From assembly GCA_039519185.1 (NCBI GenBank), contig CM076846.1, positions 228,909,363 through 228,973,362 of the forward strand: 64,000 nt of DNA, read 5' to 3'. The notes under the pieces are model-generated. The model worked only from the letters and a program-made list of their open reading frames with translations, was not told the origin of the DNA and searched no databases. Positions 29,958 through 42,789 of this stretch are shown here, piece by piece (within the stretch, counting starts at the first letter, position 1; the number at the start of each line of letters is the position of its first letter). This DNA is from Astragalus membranaceus (taxonomy: Eukaryota; Streptophyta; Magnoliopsida; Fabales; Fabaceae). Position numbers and translations under genes: made by a program.

Positions 29958-32478
29958 TGTAACGCCCCAAAAACAATAGATTAATTTATTTGATTAATTA
30001 AATGAAATTGGGTGGTAGAAATAATAATATAATTATTATTTATTACTTAATAAAATAATTATAGGTGTTACTATATGTGAGCCTTAGTTGGGTTGGAAAT
30101 AATTATTTTGAGGGGGTGTGTGTAGCGTTCGGGCTTAAGTGGTGGAAGAAAGCCCGTGATCCAAGCCCAATCATACTTAAGCTAGAAAATTAGGCTTAGC
30201 TCATTTGTGTGCCAAAAGAAAGAAAAAGAATAGAAAGGGAGAGAGAGAGGAGGCTACGGGTTGAGAGAAAAGAAGGGGGGAGCTACGATTTTGAAGAAAA
30301 ACAAAGGGAAGAGAAGGCATTTGGTGGAAGCTCAAGCAAGTGAGAAGAAATTGTTGGTGATTTTCTTGGAGGGGTGCCTTGCATTTCGAATTCCTAAAGG
30401 TTAGGGGGTCCTCTTTTTATCTTTAATACCTTATGCGAATTAGTAATGCTTAGGATTAGGTCCTAGGGTGATTTTCTATGAATGATTGGTATATTGTGAT
30501 GTTGTGCTATGCTGAATTTTTAATTGTGCAAAGAGATGTTTGATTTGTGTTGAAATTGTACACAATTAGAATGATGCATGCCCATTGTTTGATGCTATGA
30601 TTGAATGAATTTTTTTTTGTGGAAAAAGGTGATGGTTACTGTTCATATGATAAATTGGCATTGGTGATTTAATTTGGTGAATTTTGGTTGAGAGGAACTC
30701 AAAAATTGATGGAGCCTTAGGCGCCCTAGGTGTGTGTGTGTTGCTGGAAATTCTGCCACTGCTGTGTCTGTTGCTGTATCTGGGCGCTGGGTGCCCTCCT
30801 GGGCGCCTGTGCCACTGTGTTGCCAGTTTTGGCACTAGGCGCCTTGTGCCATGGGCGCCAAGGGTCCCCATTTTCTGTTGCTTATTTTGCGAAAATTGAT
30901 ACTGGGTTTTCATGTCCAAGTTAAATGGCTCGTGCAAAACAATTTTTGGAGTCATAGGAGTTGTGGTCTGTCCTGGCCTTAGGCGCTTAGTGCATGGGCG
31001 CCAAAAATGCGTGTCACTTTTTGCCAAAATTATTGTTGGGTTCTCATATTCTGAGTATTTGGCTCGTGCAAAATCAATTTCGAAGTAAAATGAGTTTCCA
31101 TGCGTGTTTTGCCAAGGCGCCCTATGCATGGGCGCCGTGTTCCCTGCGCCAGTTTTGCTAGGCGCTCTGCGCCAGTTTTCCTGCGCCTGTGTCTGGGCGC
31201 TAGGCGCCCTGCGCCAGTTTTGCGAGGCGCTCTGCGCCAGTTTTCCTGCGCCTGTGTCTGGGCGCTAGGCGCCCTGCGCCAGTTTTGCCAGGCGCTCTGC
31301 GCCAGTTTTCACTGCGCCAGCGCCTGGGCGCTAGGCGCCCTGCGCCAGTTTTTGCTGGGCGCCAAAATCAGGATGTTGCCTAAATTTTTCCAAACTTGTT
31401 TTTAATGTAACTTTTGACTCGGTTATCCAAATTTAACGGTTCAAAATGCGTTTCGAAGCTAATTTCGGTGTCTATTCAAATATTCTGGTTTTATGTAAAA
31501 ATGAGTTATTTTTACTGGTGGTTCTGGACTGAAGTTGTTCAAGGTGTTTAATTTCAATTTTATTCACTTTCCCTATGTCGTGTCAAATCCTAAATTGGCC
31601 TAATTGAAATTGGTGTTGGTGTGAGTGGTGGGTTGAGTTGGTGAGTGTATTATGGTGTGATTGGTGAGCAGAGGCTTCGGCCTAATTTTAATTGGTGAGC
31701 AGAGGCTTCGGCCTAATTTTAAATCGGTGAGTTGATTAAATGGTGAGTTTGATGAATTGTGTGGTGTGTGGTGGTGCATTTCCATAGCATCTCATGAACC
31801 ATGTGCATAATTGGTGAGCAGAGGCTTCGGCCTAATTTTATTTGGTGAGCAGAGGCTACGGCCTATTTGTATTTGGTGACGGATCCGACATGCATGTGCC
31901 CGTGGAGTTTGGGTTGCATTTCACGCATAACCATACCTTTTGCATTGTTGTTTGGAGAATTGTAATTGTGATGTGGTTGCTGCCTTTGTTGTGAATCGGT
32001 GTGCCTAGTTACCTGTTCCTATGCAGTGCTTATTCCATATGTTATTAATTATGAAAAGAGACTCACCCTACTGCTTTTATGTTGCTTCTTATGTTGCCAA
32101 CGTGCAGGTATTAGCGAGTGAAGGTTATCCTTATGCCTTCGTCTGGTAGGGAGTGTCATGCTCTGATACGTAGCACCGGGGGGCGTCTTATGTTTATGTG
32201 TTATTTTAATTACACTGTTAGACTGTTATTAGTGATGTATTGGATTTGTTTTCGAACTTAATATTTTCCACTGTGGTAATGACTGTATTTAGTTGATGCG
32301 AACCGAGCCGGTATTTTATGGTGCTATGTATCTTGTTGTTTTTAGCCAAATTATGCAGATTTGAAGTTGTTGATTTAATGGAGTAAGTGTAGCACTCTCT
32401 TATATTGTTTTCAGAAAAAAAAAAAAAAAGAAACTCTGATTTTATAAATTAGTAAAGTTATTAGAAGGGGGTGTTACA
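29958..32478 (+). repeat. 3' LTR of element E (2521 bp)
   Basis: Uninterrupted reference copy of the E LTR, from TGTAACGCCCC (after the polypurine tract) to GGGTGTTACA, followed by TSD CTCCT. It holds the GGCGCC cluster (30718-31365), UNCG hairpins (31672-31864), and TGACGGATCCGACATGCATG and CTTCGTCTGGTAGGGAGTG blocks shared with F. Confidence 0.93.
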
Positions 32479-33876
32479 CTCCTAATACTTAAGTCAAAGC
32501 TCTTTTCTCAAATAATTTTAGTGCTTAAATATGTGAATATATGAATATTAGAATAAATATAGGTTATAAGTTAATTCCTTAAACCTTGGGCATAGTCAAT
32601 GCCTTTGTGAATATGTTTGATGTTTTGCTTTAGCGCTGCAGCGGTGTGCTATCTACGAGACGCTACAACGTTATATGACGGCTGACCATTGAGATATTTG
32701 TGTGGCCACTTGAGGACATGATGAGTCACCACCCTTATCTCTTCCTCTCAGCTGGATTTGTTGACTTTCAAGTGGATGCTAAATTACACTTGGCGCCTCC
32801 TAAATGGAACCCATGTGATAGTTGTTGTATTCCATCATTAGCACTTTTTTGTAAAGTACTTTAAGGATAATATCTAAGTCTAATAATCATCATGTAATAT
32901 CTCTAGGAGGTAACATACGTAGACAAGTGTGGTAGTTTTGAAAGAAGAACTACACACAATACATAGTAGCTATTCTCCATTGATGCACAACTTTTAAGCT
33001 TTTATTTTTAATATAGTTTTTCTTAGTCTTCATCAAAGGTTTTGCTCACGCCTCAACTTCATCTCTTGTATGCTACTTGGGATCATTGGAGTGCATCTTT
33101 TGCAACCACTCTTCTCTTGTCTTCATACGGTAATACATACTCTCTAGTTGTATTATGTTGATGGAACTTGTGATGAGCTAACTTTGTTGTAGTTGGATTG
33201 TTCTTGGTATGTAAGGAACCTTGAGTAACTTTTGTATAATATTATGATGTTTGCGTTTTATTCCTTGTGTCATAATACTTTCAATCTTGGTTTGGGAATG
33301 ATCAACTAAAACAAGGTAACTTTGTGGGTACAGACATGGTTCACAAAGAGAACTCAAGGAATGATATGAATGAAAACCCTTTAAAGACATTTAAAGGAAG
33401 CACTACTTAACTCTAGACATAGGGGAGTAGTAGTTCATAAGGCAAATGTTGTAAGAGCTTAATATACAGGGGTAAAACTTATTTAGAGCCTAGACATAGG
33501 AGTCTTGTAACATAGCCCTGACGAAAGTGACTGAAAGGCATGCCACCAAGGCGCTACAGCGTCTAAGGATTCTGAAGCGCTACAGCGCTTAACGCTACAG
33601 CGTCTAATATTATCTGAGCATTACACTTGGGAATTTACATACTATTGAGCTATCCAACTCACCTTTAATTACTTCAAACTTAATACTGTTTTATCACAAC
33701 TTATGATGTTTACAACTCTTTACCTTTACTTGTTACTTAATTCTTTTCACTAAGCTTCTAATCACTTAAACTTCATAGATTAATTCCAATCCCTGTGGGA
33801 ACGAACTTTACTTATCAATATATTACTTGTTGCGATTGTGTATACTTGCACATCACCTTTTCGCACAACAAGTTTT

Positions 33877-33894
33877 TGGCGCCGTTGCCGGGGA
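33877..33894 (+). promoter_or_regulatory. Primer-binding site of element A (Asp tRNA)
   Basis: TGGCGCCGTTGCCGGGGA, six bases after the 5' LTR; identical to the site in G and typical of Athila elements. Confidence 0.9.
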
Positions 33895-33993
33895 TTGTAT
33901 TTAATTTTCATTGTTTAAGTTTTTAGTGAACTTAGTGCCTATTTTACACTGGTGTGTTGTTTCTTGTTGCTGCAGCAGTAAGCGCTACAGCGT

Positions 33994-34986
33994 ATGCCCA
34001 GGTCTCAACCACCAGAATTTGAACCATACTCAGAACCAGAGAGAAGGTTTAGGAAGCTAAGACATCTTCACAGGCTCAGACCCACCATGTCAGAACATAG
34101 CCATAGGACCACTTCTGGTAGAGCTAACACTCCACATGGCAGATCTAGCTCTGGTAGAGGAGGGACTGAACCAGGTTGAAAGGGTAGAGGTAGACATCAG
34201 CAGCCACCCACTCCAACCTTACATGACCAAGAGGACTGGTACAGACATCAATTCATAAATGAAGGACCTGCTCAAATGGTAAATGACAGAGATAGACCAA
34301 TGAGGGACTATGCTGTGTTTGATCCACAAACCATGGAGACAAGCATAGCAAGACCTACTCTCAACACAGCCCAGTTTGAATTCAAACCTATGATGTTCCA
34401 AATGTTGCAAACAATGGGACAGTTTGGTGGTTCTCCTCAAGAGGACCCATATTTACACTTAAAGCAATTTTTGGAAGTCTGCAGTAACTTCATCATTCCA
34501 GGGGTAAGTGATGATGCATTCAGATTAAAACTTTTTCCTTATTCCTTGAAGGATAGAGCAAAGGCCTGGTTAACTTCTCTTGAGCCTAACTCTATCCATA
34601 CTTGGAATGAAATGGTTGAGAAATTCTTAGCAAAATATTTTCCTCCAAGTAAGAATGCAAGAATGAGGAATAAGGTTACTGCATTCAGACAAAGAGATGC
34701 TGAAACACTGTTTGAGGCATGGGAGAGATGGAAGGAGCTGTTGAGAAAATGCCCTCATCATGGTATACCTGTGATTATCCAAATGGAGACCTTCTACAAT
34801 GGACTATATCCAACAACCAGACAAATGTTAGATGCTTCTTCAGGGGGTGTGTTGTTGAAAACCTCCTATAATGAGGCATGTGAACTGATTGATGATATTG
34901 CCACAAATAGCTATCAATGGCCTATAGAAAGGTTAGCTCAGCAAAAGAAGGTAGCTGGAGTGCATGAAGTACAGAACAGCTTATAA
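33994..34986 (+). pseudogene. Athila-like Gag, one premature stop, 3' end deleted (element A)
   Basis: The ATG at 33994 (MPRSQPPEFEPYSEPERRF) lies one base after an AGCGCTACAGCG word. The frame has a TGA at 34177-34179 and is otherwise open to 34986. The gag domain is clear: FGGSPQEDPYLHLKQFLEV, FRLKLFPYSLKDRAKAWL, EKFLAKYFPPSKNARMR and LLRKCPHHGIPVIIQMETF, similar to the G gag. It stops at a deletion junction with the integrase tail, so the zinc knuckle, protease, RT, RNase H and integrase core are lost. Confidence 0.85.
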
Positions 34987-35881
34987 AACACCTTTGGGGA
35001 TGTCTCCCTATAGGTTGGTTTATGGGAAGTCCTGTCACCTACCAATTGAACTTCAGCACAAGGCCCACTGGGCTCTAAAAAAACTCAATTTTGACTACAA
35101 GAAAGCAGGAGATGCTAGACTGCTGCAACTGAATGAATTGGAAGAACTTAGGCATTTTGCCTATGAGAATGCAGCAATCTATAAAGAAAAAACCAAAGTA
35201 TGGCATGATCAAAAACTGATAAACACCATGGCTAAGGCAACTCAAGATCCTCAGAGGTTTTGGAAGATGGATTTCATAGCTGAAAGAGGATTCAGGACAG
35301 AAAGTGCTCCTGATGCGTTTTCAACCGCTGTCACAGCATTGGGATGGGAGAGCTTCATTAAGCATCGCAAAGACTACATGACATCCTTGGTACGGGAGTT
35401 CTATTCTGCCATTGAAGAACCTAAGGAGGGAAAACCTCAAACCCATTCACTGGTAAGAGGAGAAACTGTAAACTTCAACTCCAGAACAATCAATGATATT
35501 TTCCATCTGGGCTATCATGGAAAAGCACTGGAAATGAAAGTTCTGAACTGGGGAGACGAAGAAATGGAAGCAGTTAGAAGAAGGATTTGTGTGGAAGGAT
35601 CAACATGGGACAAATTTGGAGCTGAATACAAAATTAAAAAAGCCTATCTGTGTGAAGAAGCAAATCTGTGGTGTAGTTTCATCAAACACTCCCTGCTGCC
35701 TACATCTCACACAACATTTGTGGAAAAAGAAAGACTCATCATCATAGATGCAATAATGCTTGGAGAAAAGATAGACGTAGGAAGATTGATAGCCAGGGAG
35801 ATAGAGAAGTGCAGAGTTAGAAAGGGAGGTAACTTATATTTTCCTTGTTTAATTACTAGTTGTGTTTGGAGGCTGATGTAG
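34964..35881 (+). pseudogene. Integrase tail fused to an Athila extra ORF, plant-transposon-protein-like (element A)
   Basis: Starts in an integrase C-terminal region (RTAYKTPLGMSPYRLVYGKS, LNELEELRHFAYENA), then runs in frame into a different protein from about residue 85 (FWKMDFIAERGF). The second part (FHLGYHGKALEMKVLNWG, STWDKFGAEYKIKKAYLC, IKHSLLPTSHTTFVEKERL) resembles the plant transposon protein family found as an extra ORF, sometimes called env-like, in Athila/Calypso elements (Pfam Transposase_32-like, from memory). Two deletions thus shaped this reading frame. Just before the stop at 35881 the frame shifts relative to the continuation, which resumes after F at 44760. Role unknown. 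Confidence 0.72.
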
Positions 35882-35920
35882 AAGTAGAAATGAAAGAAGA
35901 AAGAAGATCCCCTCTTGGGG

Positions 35921-35925
35921 CATTT
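35921..35925. repeat. Target-site duplication CATTT of element F, left copy
   Basis: CATTT precedes TGTAACACCCCC; the partner copy follows ...GGCGTTACA at 44755-44759. Confidence 0.95.
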
Positions 35926-38471
35926 TGTAACACCCCCTTTCTAGTAACTTTACTTTTTTAAATAAAATCAGAGTCTCTTTTTTTTTTTTGAAAACTATTC
36001 AAGCGAGTGCTACACTTACTCCATAAATATCAAGATACATAACACCATAAGAAAATGTTTAGTTCGCATCAACTAAATCCAATCACCACCAGCAGCGGAA
36101 TAAATAAGAGTTCTCAAATTTAAAACCAATACATCACCAATCAAATCTAACAGTTTTAGGAAAAATAATGCATAAACATAGGACACCCCCCCTGGTGCTA
36201 CGTATCAGAGCGTGACACTTCCTACCAGACGAAGGCATAAAGGAATCCTTCACTCGTTATTACCTGCACGTTGCCGACATAAGAAGCAACATAAAAGCAG
36301 TAGGGTGAGTCTCTTTTCATAATTAATAACATATGGGAATCAAGCACTGCATAGGAAAAGGAAACCAGACACACCAATTCACAACAATGGAAACAATTAC
36401 ATCAACATTCTATTTCCAAACAGCACTACACAATATATGATTATGCATGTAATGCAACCCAAACTCCACGGGTACATGCATGTCGGATCCGTCACCAAAT
36501 ACAAATAGGCCGTAGCCTCTGCTCACCAAATAAAACTAGGCCGAAGCCTCTGCTCACCAATAATGCACATGTTTCATGAGGTGTTATGGAGAATGCATCA
36601 CAACACACCACAATTCAATCAATCCACCATTTTAATTTCTAATCTCACCATAGGGCATCAATCAGCTCACCAAATTAAAATTAGGCCGAAGCCTCTGCTC
36701 ACCAATCTCACCTTATCACACTCACCAATTCAGCCCACCACTCACACCAACACAAATTCAAATAGACCAACTTAGGATATTGACACGACATAGGGAAAGT
36801 GGGTAAAAATAGCTATTTGGACACTTGAACACCATCAGCCCAGAAACACCAGTAAAATAATTTATTTTTGCATAAAATTGGGACAATTGGATAGACACTG
36901 GAATTAGCTTTGAAACGCATTTTGAACCGTTAAATTTGGATAACCGAGTCAAAAGTTACATTAAAAACAAAATAGGAAAAATACTTAGACATCCTGAAAC
37001 TGGCGCATGGGCGCTGGGCGCCCAGGAGCAACACAGAACATGGCGCAGGGCGCTGGGCGCCCAGGAGCAACACAAAAAAATTTGGCGCATGGCGCTGGCG
37101 CCCAGGAGAGGCAACACGCACAGGCGCATGGGCGCTTGGCGCTCAGGAACAACACGCGCACAGGCGCTAGGCGCCCAGGGGCAACACGCGCACACAGGCG
37201 CATTGCGCCCAGCACAGCAACACGGCGCCCAGGCACTAGGCGCCTAAGACCAACTTGCAACAAAACTCATTTTTCTTCGAAATTGATTTTACACGAGCCA
37301 AATGCTCAGAACATGAAAACCCAATAAAAATTTCATCAAAAACTGAACATCATTTTTGGCGCCCATGCACTAGGCGCCTAGTGAAAACACGCAACCCAAC
37401 TCTTTTGTTGCCCAAAATCATTTTTCATGAGCCATTTTACCTGAATATGAAAACCTGAAAACAATTTTTACCAAACTATCACCAGGACATTGGGGCCCTT
37501 GGCGCCCATGAGACAAGCAACTAGCGCCAAAACTGGCAGCACAGTGACACAGAACAGCAACACAGGGCAACAGGCACAGCAACACAGTGACACAGAATAG
37601 CAACACAGGGGCAACATAATTTGGAAAAACTGGCGCAGCACACTGCTGGGCGCCTGGCGCCCATGACTATGGCGCACAACACAAAAATTCAGCAACACGC
37701 ATATGGCGCCCAAGGCGCCTAGGAGCTTCCAAAAACAGAATTTTCCACTTTCAATCACCAATTTAAAATCACCAAATACTCAATTATATGTATATGATTC
37801 AAATGTCACCATGATCCTCAATTTCACCAAGTAAGCACCAAGTAGTCATATATTCAAACATATGGTCTCCAATTCGCATTTAGCAACGACTCAACATCAA
37901 TCATGCGATTTTTAACATAGCAATTCCATCATCAAGCATCACAATATTATGAATTAATCATTAACATCACAATTCATTCATAGAACTAACCTAGAACCCT
38001 AACCCTAAGCAATCACCAATTCGCATAAATCATTAAAAACAAAAAGAGGACCCCCTAACCTTATGGAAGTCGAATTGCTAACAAAGCTCCAAGGAAAAAT
38101 TGCAAGACTCCAATCAAGCTCTTCCTCCTCTTGAGTGATTCGCCCACTCCTCTTCTTCTCCTCTTCCCTTCGCAACTCTTTCTCTTCTCACTCTCTCTTT
38201 ACGTTTCTTTTCTTATTTTTTTTTTGCAATAGAGTAACAAATGAAAACTAACCCCTAGACCCCTTGTGAGTCGAATACTTGACAAGGCAATGGGCCCCGG
38301 GCCTAATTGTGGATCACGGGCCCTTGCTCGCACCACTCAATCCGTGACAACACCTCCTAATAAATAAAATAAAAATAATTAAACCTTGAATTATTTAATT
38401 AAATTAAATAAATATTGTAAGCCTTAAATAACTTAATTAAATAAATAATTAAATTATTTTGGGGCGTTACA
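35926..38471 (-). repeat. 3' LTR of element F (2546 bp)
   Basis: On the - strand TGTAACGCCCC...GGGGTGTTACA. Contains UNCG hairpins (36507, 36538, 36683), the TGTCGGATCCGTCACC block, the GGCGCC cluster (37000-37715) and a CT-rich tract (38110-38230). It shares several blocks with the E LTR but differs in its first ~200 bp. Confidence 0.93.
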
Positions 38472-38484
38472 ACTCTCCCCCACT
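38472..38484 (-). promoter_or_regulatory. Polypurine tract of element F
   Basis: On the - strand AGTGGGGGAGAGT, directly before the 3' LTR and overlapping the pol stop; same wording as in E. Confidence 0.88.
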
Positions 38485-41400
38485 TAGGATATTTCGTCCT
38501 CGAAATTACCTGAATCAAACAACTCCGGATACGCTCCCCGCATCTTACTCTCCAGCTCCCAAGTCATACTCTCACCAGCAGCTCCTAACCACACCACTTT
38601 CACCAAAGGAATTTCCTTCCCTCTCAGAGTCTTGACTTCTCTATCTTCAATCCGCACAGGCATAGTCTCCACAGTGAGATTATCCCGCACCTCTACTTCA
38701 TCCATCTGAATCACATGAGACGGGTCCGGAACATACTTTCGAAGTTGTGACACGTGAAACACGTCATGCAAGTTCGAAAGATTAGGCGGCAAAGCCACCC
38801 TATATGCAACACTTCCCACCCTCTCCGTAATCTGATACGGACCAATGAAACGGGGAGTTAACTTCTTTGATTTCAAGGCACGCCCAACACCAGTCACCGG
38901 AGTGACTCTCAGGAACACATGATCACCGGCCTGAAACTCTAAATCCTTCCTTCTCTTATCATGATAGCTCTTTTGTCGACTCTGCGACGCTTTCATCTTC
39001 TCACAGATTAATTTTACCTTCTCAGTTGTTTCTCGCACAATCTCAGGCCCTAACACTGCACTCTCCCCAGATTCATACCAACACAACGGAGTCCTACATC
39101 TCCGACCATACAACGCCTCAAACGGTGCCATACCAATACTAGAATGAAAACTGTTGTTGTAGGTGAACTCTATCAACGAAAGATGAGAATCCCATGAACC
39201 TCCCTGCTTAAGAACACATGCCCTCAACAAGTCCTCTAACGACTGAATAGTCCTCTCCGTCTGACCATCTGTCTGCGGATGATAAGCGGAGCTCAACCTC
39301 AACTTAGAACCCAAAGCTTCTTGCAAACTTTTCCAAAATTCAGATGTGAATCTCGGATCTCTATCAGATACAATACTAAGCGGAACGCCATGCAACTTCA
39401 CAATAGTCTTGATGTAGATTTCTGCCAACTTTGGAACTGGATAAGTCATATTAATTGGTAAGAAATGAGCAGACTTAGACAACCTGTCCACAACCACCCA
39501 TATAGCATCAAACCCTCTCACTGTATTTGGCAAACCAGTTACAAAATCCATGGAAATGCTATCCCATTTCCATTCCGGAATCTCCAATGGTTGCATCAAC
39601 CCCGCAGGCTTCTGATGCTCAATCTTAGACTTCTGACAAGTCAGACAAGAATACACAAACTGAGCCACATCCTTCTTCATACCAGGCCACCAGAACATTT
39701 TCTTCAAATCTTGGTACATTTTCGTAGCCCCTGGATGAATACTCAACTTGCTCCTATGGCTCTCCTCAAGAATCATTCTCTTCATCTCAGCATCGTCAGG
39801 AATGCAGATCCTATCTCTGAATCTCAATACACCTTGGGAATCTAACTTGAAATCTCCGCCCACATCTTGATCATTCACAACTAACAGGTCTACCAACTTT
39901 ACATCTGACTTTTGGGCTCCCCGAACACTAACCAAAAATTCATTGCCGATCTTCAACATCCCCAATCTGACACTCTGCGGTGTCACTTCACAAACCAGAC
40001 TCATGTCCCGAAACTGCTCAATCAACTCTAACTCTTTCACCATCATAGCCGACATATGCAAACTCTTCCGACTTAAAGCATCAGCCACGACATTAGCTTT
40101 GCCGGGGTGATAGTTCAAGCCGAAATCATAATCCTTCAGCAATTCTAGCCAACGTCTCTGTCTCATATTTAGCTCCTTCTGATCAAACAAGTATTTCAAA
40201 CTCTTATGGTCACTAAACACTTCAAATCTAGTACCATACAGATAGTGCCTCCAAATTTTCAGCACAAACACAATTGCAGCTAGCTCCAAATCATGAGTAG
40301 GGTAGTTCTTCTCATGGGTCCTCAACTGTCTGGACGCATAAGCTACTACCTTACCCTCTTGCATCAATACACCTCCCAAACCCATCTTGGAAGCATCGCA
40401 ATATACTACAAACGGTCGATCCGGAACAGGCAAAGTCAAAACGGGCGATGTAGTCAACCTCTTTTTCAACTCATTGAAGCTCTCCTCGCAGCGAGCATCC
40501 CACACAAAAGCTTTTCCTTTACACGTCAATTGAGTCAACGGAAGTGCCAACCTCGAGAAACCATCAATAAATCTCCTGTAATAACCAGCTAATCCCAAGA
40601 AGCTTCTAATCTCTGTAACTGACTTCGGGCTCTCCCATTGAGACACAACATCAACCTTGGCTGGGTCCACAGCTATACCATCACCAGATATAATATGACC
40701 AAGGAAACCTACTTCATTCAGCCAGAACTCACACTTAGACAATTTTGCATACAATTTCTTTTCTTTCAACACTTCTAGCACTAACCTCAAATGTTCTGCG
40801 TGTTCCTCTTCTGTTTTAGAATACACCAGAATGTCGTCAATAAACACAACCACAAACCGATCCAAGTAACTATGGAAAGTACGATTCATGTACTCCATAA
40901 ACACACCCGGCGCGTTGGTAACACCAAACGGCATCACAGAATACTCATAGTGCCCATATCTCGTTCTGAAAGCGGTTTTCTGAATGTCTTCATCCTTTAC
41001 CTTGATCTGGTGATAACCCGACCTCAAATCGATTTTACTAAACACCTTAGCACCTACCAACTGGTCCATCAGATCATCAATTCTGGGAAGCGGATACCTG
41101 TTCTTTATTGTCACTTTGTTCAACTGCCTATAATCGACACAAAGCCTCATACTCCCGTCCTTCTTTTTCACTAACAATACCGGAGCACCCCACGGTGACA
41201 CACTTGGCCTTACAAATTTCTTCTCAAGTAGATCTTCTAATTGCTTTTTCAATTCAGACAACTCTGAGGCTGACATCCGGTACAGTGCCATAGACACAGG
41301 CCTAGTACCAGGTATAAGATCAATAGCAAACTCAACCTCCCTCTCTGGCGGAACACTTGGAATTTCATCCGGGAACACTTCGGGAAATTCACACACTACC

Positions 41401-41735
41401 TGAACCCCTTCAATGATCGCCTGATTCTCAGCAGACAATGACGCCATCAAAGCAAACAGATGAACTCCCTCTTTCATTATCTTATGCAAATGACCAGCAG
41501 GAAACAAAACAGATTCTTCTTCTTCGGGAGGAAGGAAACTCACAGATCTTCGGGAACAATTAATATGCACATGGTTATATACTAACCAGTCCATACCAAG
41601 AATGACATCCAACCCTCCCAACGGCAAACAAATAAGATCAACAAGAAAATCTCTGCCGAAGATTGACAGAGGGCACTTAGCACACACAAGAGAGGTAGTT
41701 ACTGAACCCTTAGCTGGAGTGTCAATAACCATCTC
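38484..41735 (-). pseudogene. Tekay pol: protease end, RT, RNase H, integrase, chromodomain (element F)
   Basis: Long uninterrupted frame (open to 41810, but the first ~26 residues are out of frame with the true protease, so I start near 41735). Numbered from 41810: protease tail to ~100 (DVILGMDW), RT ~200-380 with LLVKKKDGSMRLCVDYRQLN and FIDDILVYSK (Asp pair near 325-326), RNase H ~465-585 (YCDASKMGLGG, DHKSLKYLFDQ), integrase ~680-900 with zinc motif to CLTCQK and the DDE triad at SMDFVTG, SDRDPRF and DGQTERT, a GPY-like region ~985-1000, and a chromodomain-like tail ~1045-1100 (PLVKVVWLGAAGESMTWE). All catalytic residues seen are intact. It is cut off from gag by a frameshift inside the protease near 41730-41740. 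Confidence 0.88.
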
Positions 41736-42789
41736 CCTCAACAAGGTCCAATTTCTCAGCACACAAAGCAGCAATAAATGAATGCGTAGCACCAGTATCA
41801 ATAATAGCAATCAAAGGAATACCATTAATAAAACATGTACCTCTAATCTCATTAGTATCCTCTGATCCTGCGAGAGCAAACACTTTTCCATGGGACTTCT
41901 CTTTCTTCGGCTTAGTACACTTAGTACTAATATGACCTGATTCCCCACAGTTGTAGCACACCACATCCCTTTTCTCACATTTCGCAGCCACATGACCTTG
42001 TTTACCGCACTTGAAACATTTATTATCCGAGCAGTCAAAACTCTTGTGACCCGGCTTGCCACACCTGTAGCACACAACCTTCGCAGGGGCATCTCCCCCA
42101 CTTGTTTTCTTATTATCAGCATACCTCTGCTTACCCTTACCAGCTGGAACCTCATACGGTTTACCCCGGTTCTGAAATTTACCCCTCAAATCTCTCATGA
42201 CCTTGGAGTGAGCATTACTATCATCCTCATATATCCTGCAACTGTCGATCAAATCAGCGAATACCCGAATCGTCTGGTACCCTACAGCTTTCTTTATATC
42301 CGCCCTCAGTCCATTCTCGAACTTAATACACTTTGAGAACTCAGAATCAGCATCAGCATAATGGGGATAAAACTTAGCCGATTCAGTGAACTTGGCAGCA
42401 TACTCTGTCACTGACATGCTTCCTTGCTTCAGCTCAAGGAATTCTATTTCTTTCTTACCTCTCACATCTTCAGGAAAATACTTACGCAAGAACTCTCTAC
42501 GGAAAACAGCCCAAGTTATCTCTTCATTAGCAGTTTCTAATCTCTGCCTCACCTCCATCCACCAATCATCAGCTTCCTCTGCCAGCGTATGGGTACCATA
42601 CCTGACCTTCTGCGCATCATTACAATCCATGACCCGAAATATCCTTTCAATCTCTTTCAGCCATGCCAGAGCACCATCTGGATTATACTTGCCCTTAAAG
42701 ACAGGTGGATTCTCTCTCTGGAACGTGGCCAAACTGCGAGTCCCAGCATTCTCAGCACCATTTTGCTGGTTCCCAACAGCCTGAGCCAT
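41720..42789 (-). pseudogene. Tekay Gag and protease active site, N-terminus truncated (element F)
   Basis: Open frame of 355 residues from 42789. Gag domain ~25-190 (PDGALAWLKEIERIFRVM, ADDWWMEVRQRL, EFLRKYFPEDVRGKKEIEFL), then three zinc knuckles of CX2CX4HX4C type at about 238-251, 257-270 and 276-289 (CYRCGKPGHKSFDC, CFKCGKQGHVAAKC, CYNCGESGHISTKC), and the protease active site DTGATHSFI near 332-340. The frame is lost ~15 residues later and ends at 41722. The start codon sits at the junction with the truncated LTR, so the native N-terminus is probably longer. Confidence 0.85.

Larger units (their letters stand above)
17162..32478 (+). mobile_element. Element E: Tekay-related non-autonomous element without gag-pol
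   Basis: LTRs (TGTAACGCCCC...GGGTGTTACA), TSD CTCCT (17157-17161 and 32479-32483), primer site TGGTATTAGAGCA (26986-26998, one change from the initiator-Met site), polypurine tract AAGTGGGGGAGAGT (29944-29957). The internal domain (26982-29957, 2976 bp) has no gag, protease, RT or integrase ORF on either strand; only a pol-tail-like GGACGAAATTCC precedes the polypurine tract. LTR modules are shared with the coding element F, so E looks like a parasite of F-type machinery. Its 5' LTR was later hit by G. Confidence 0.9.
17126..33870 (+). repeat. 5' LTR of element A, split by E
   Basis: Parts 17126-17161 and 32479-33870; the CTCCT at the split is duplicated by E. Compared with the 3' LTR it keeps an ~89-bp segment (about 33465-33560, with one more CGCTACAGCG word) and lacks a ~50-bp AT-rich segment present at about 47525-47577. 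Words of the AGCGCTACAGCGCT type lie at 32632, 33550, 33575 and 33591. Confidence 0.92.

Noticed and set aside
34178..34179. Gag of A starting only at 34276
   Set aside because: The upstream frame from 33994 is in phase and follows the leader directly; the TGA at 34177 looks like a late point mutation.
37256..37458. Short ORF repeated in both F LTRs (also 43537-43740)
   Set aside because: Repetition reflects the duplicated LTR, not coding conservation.
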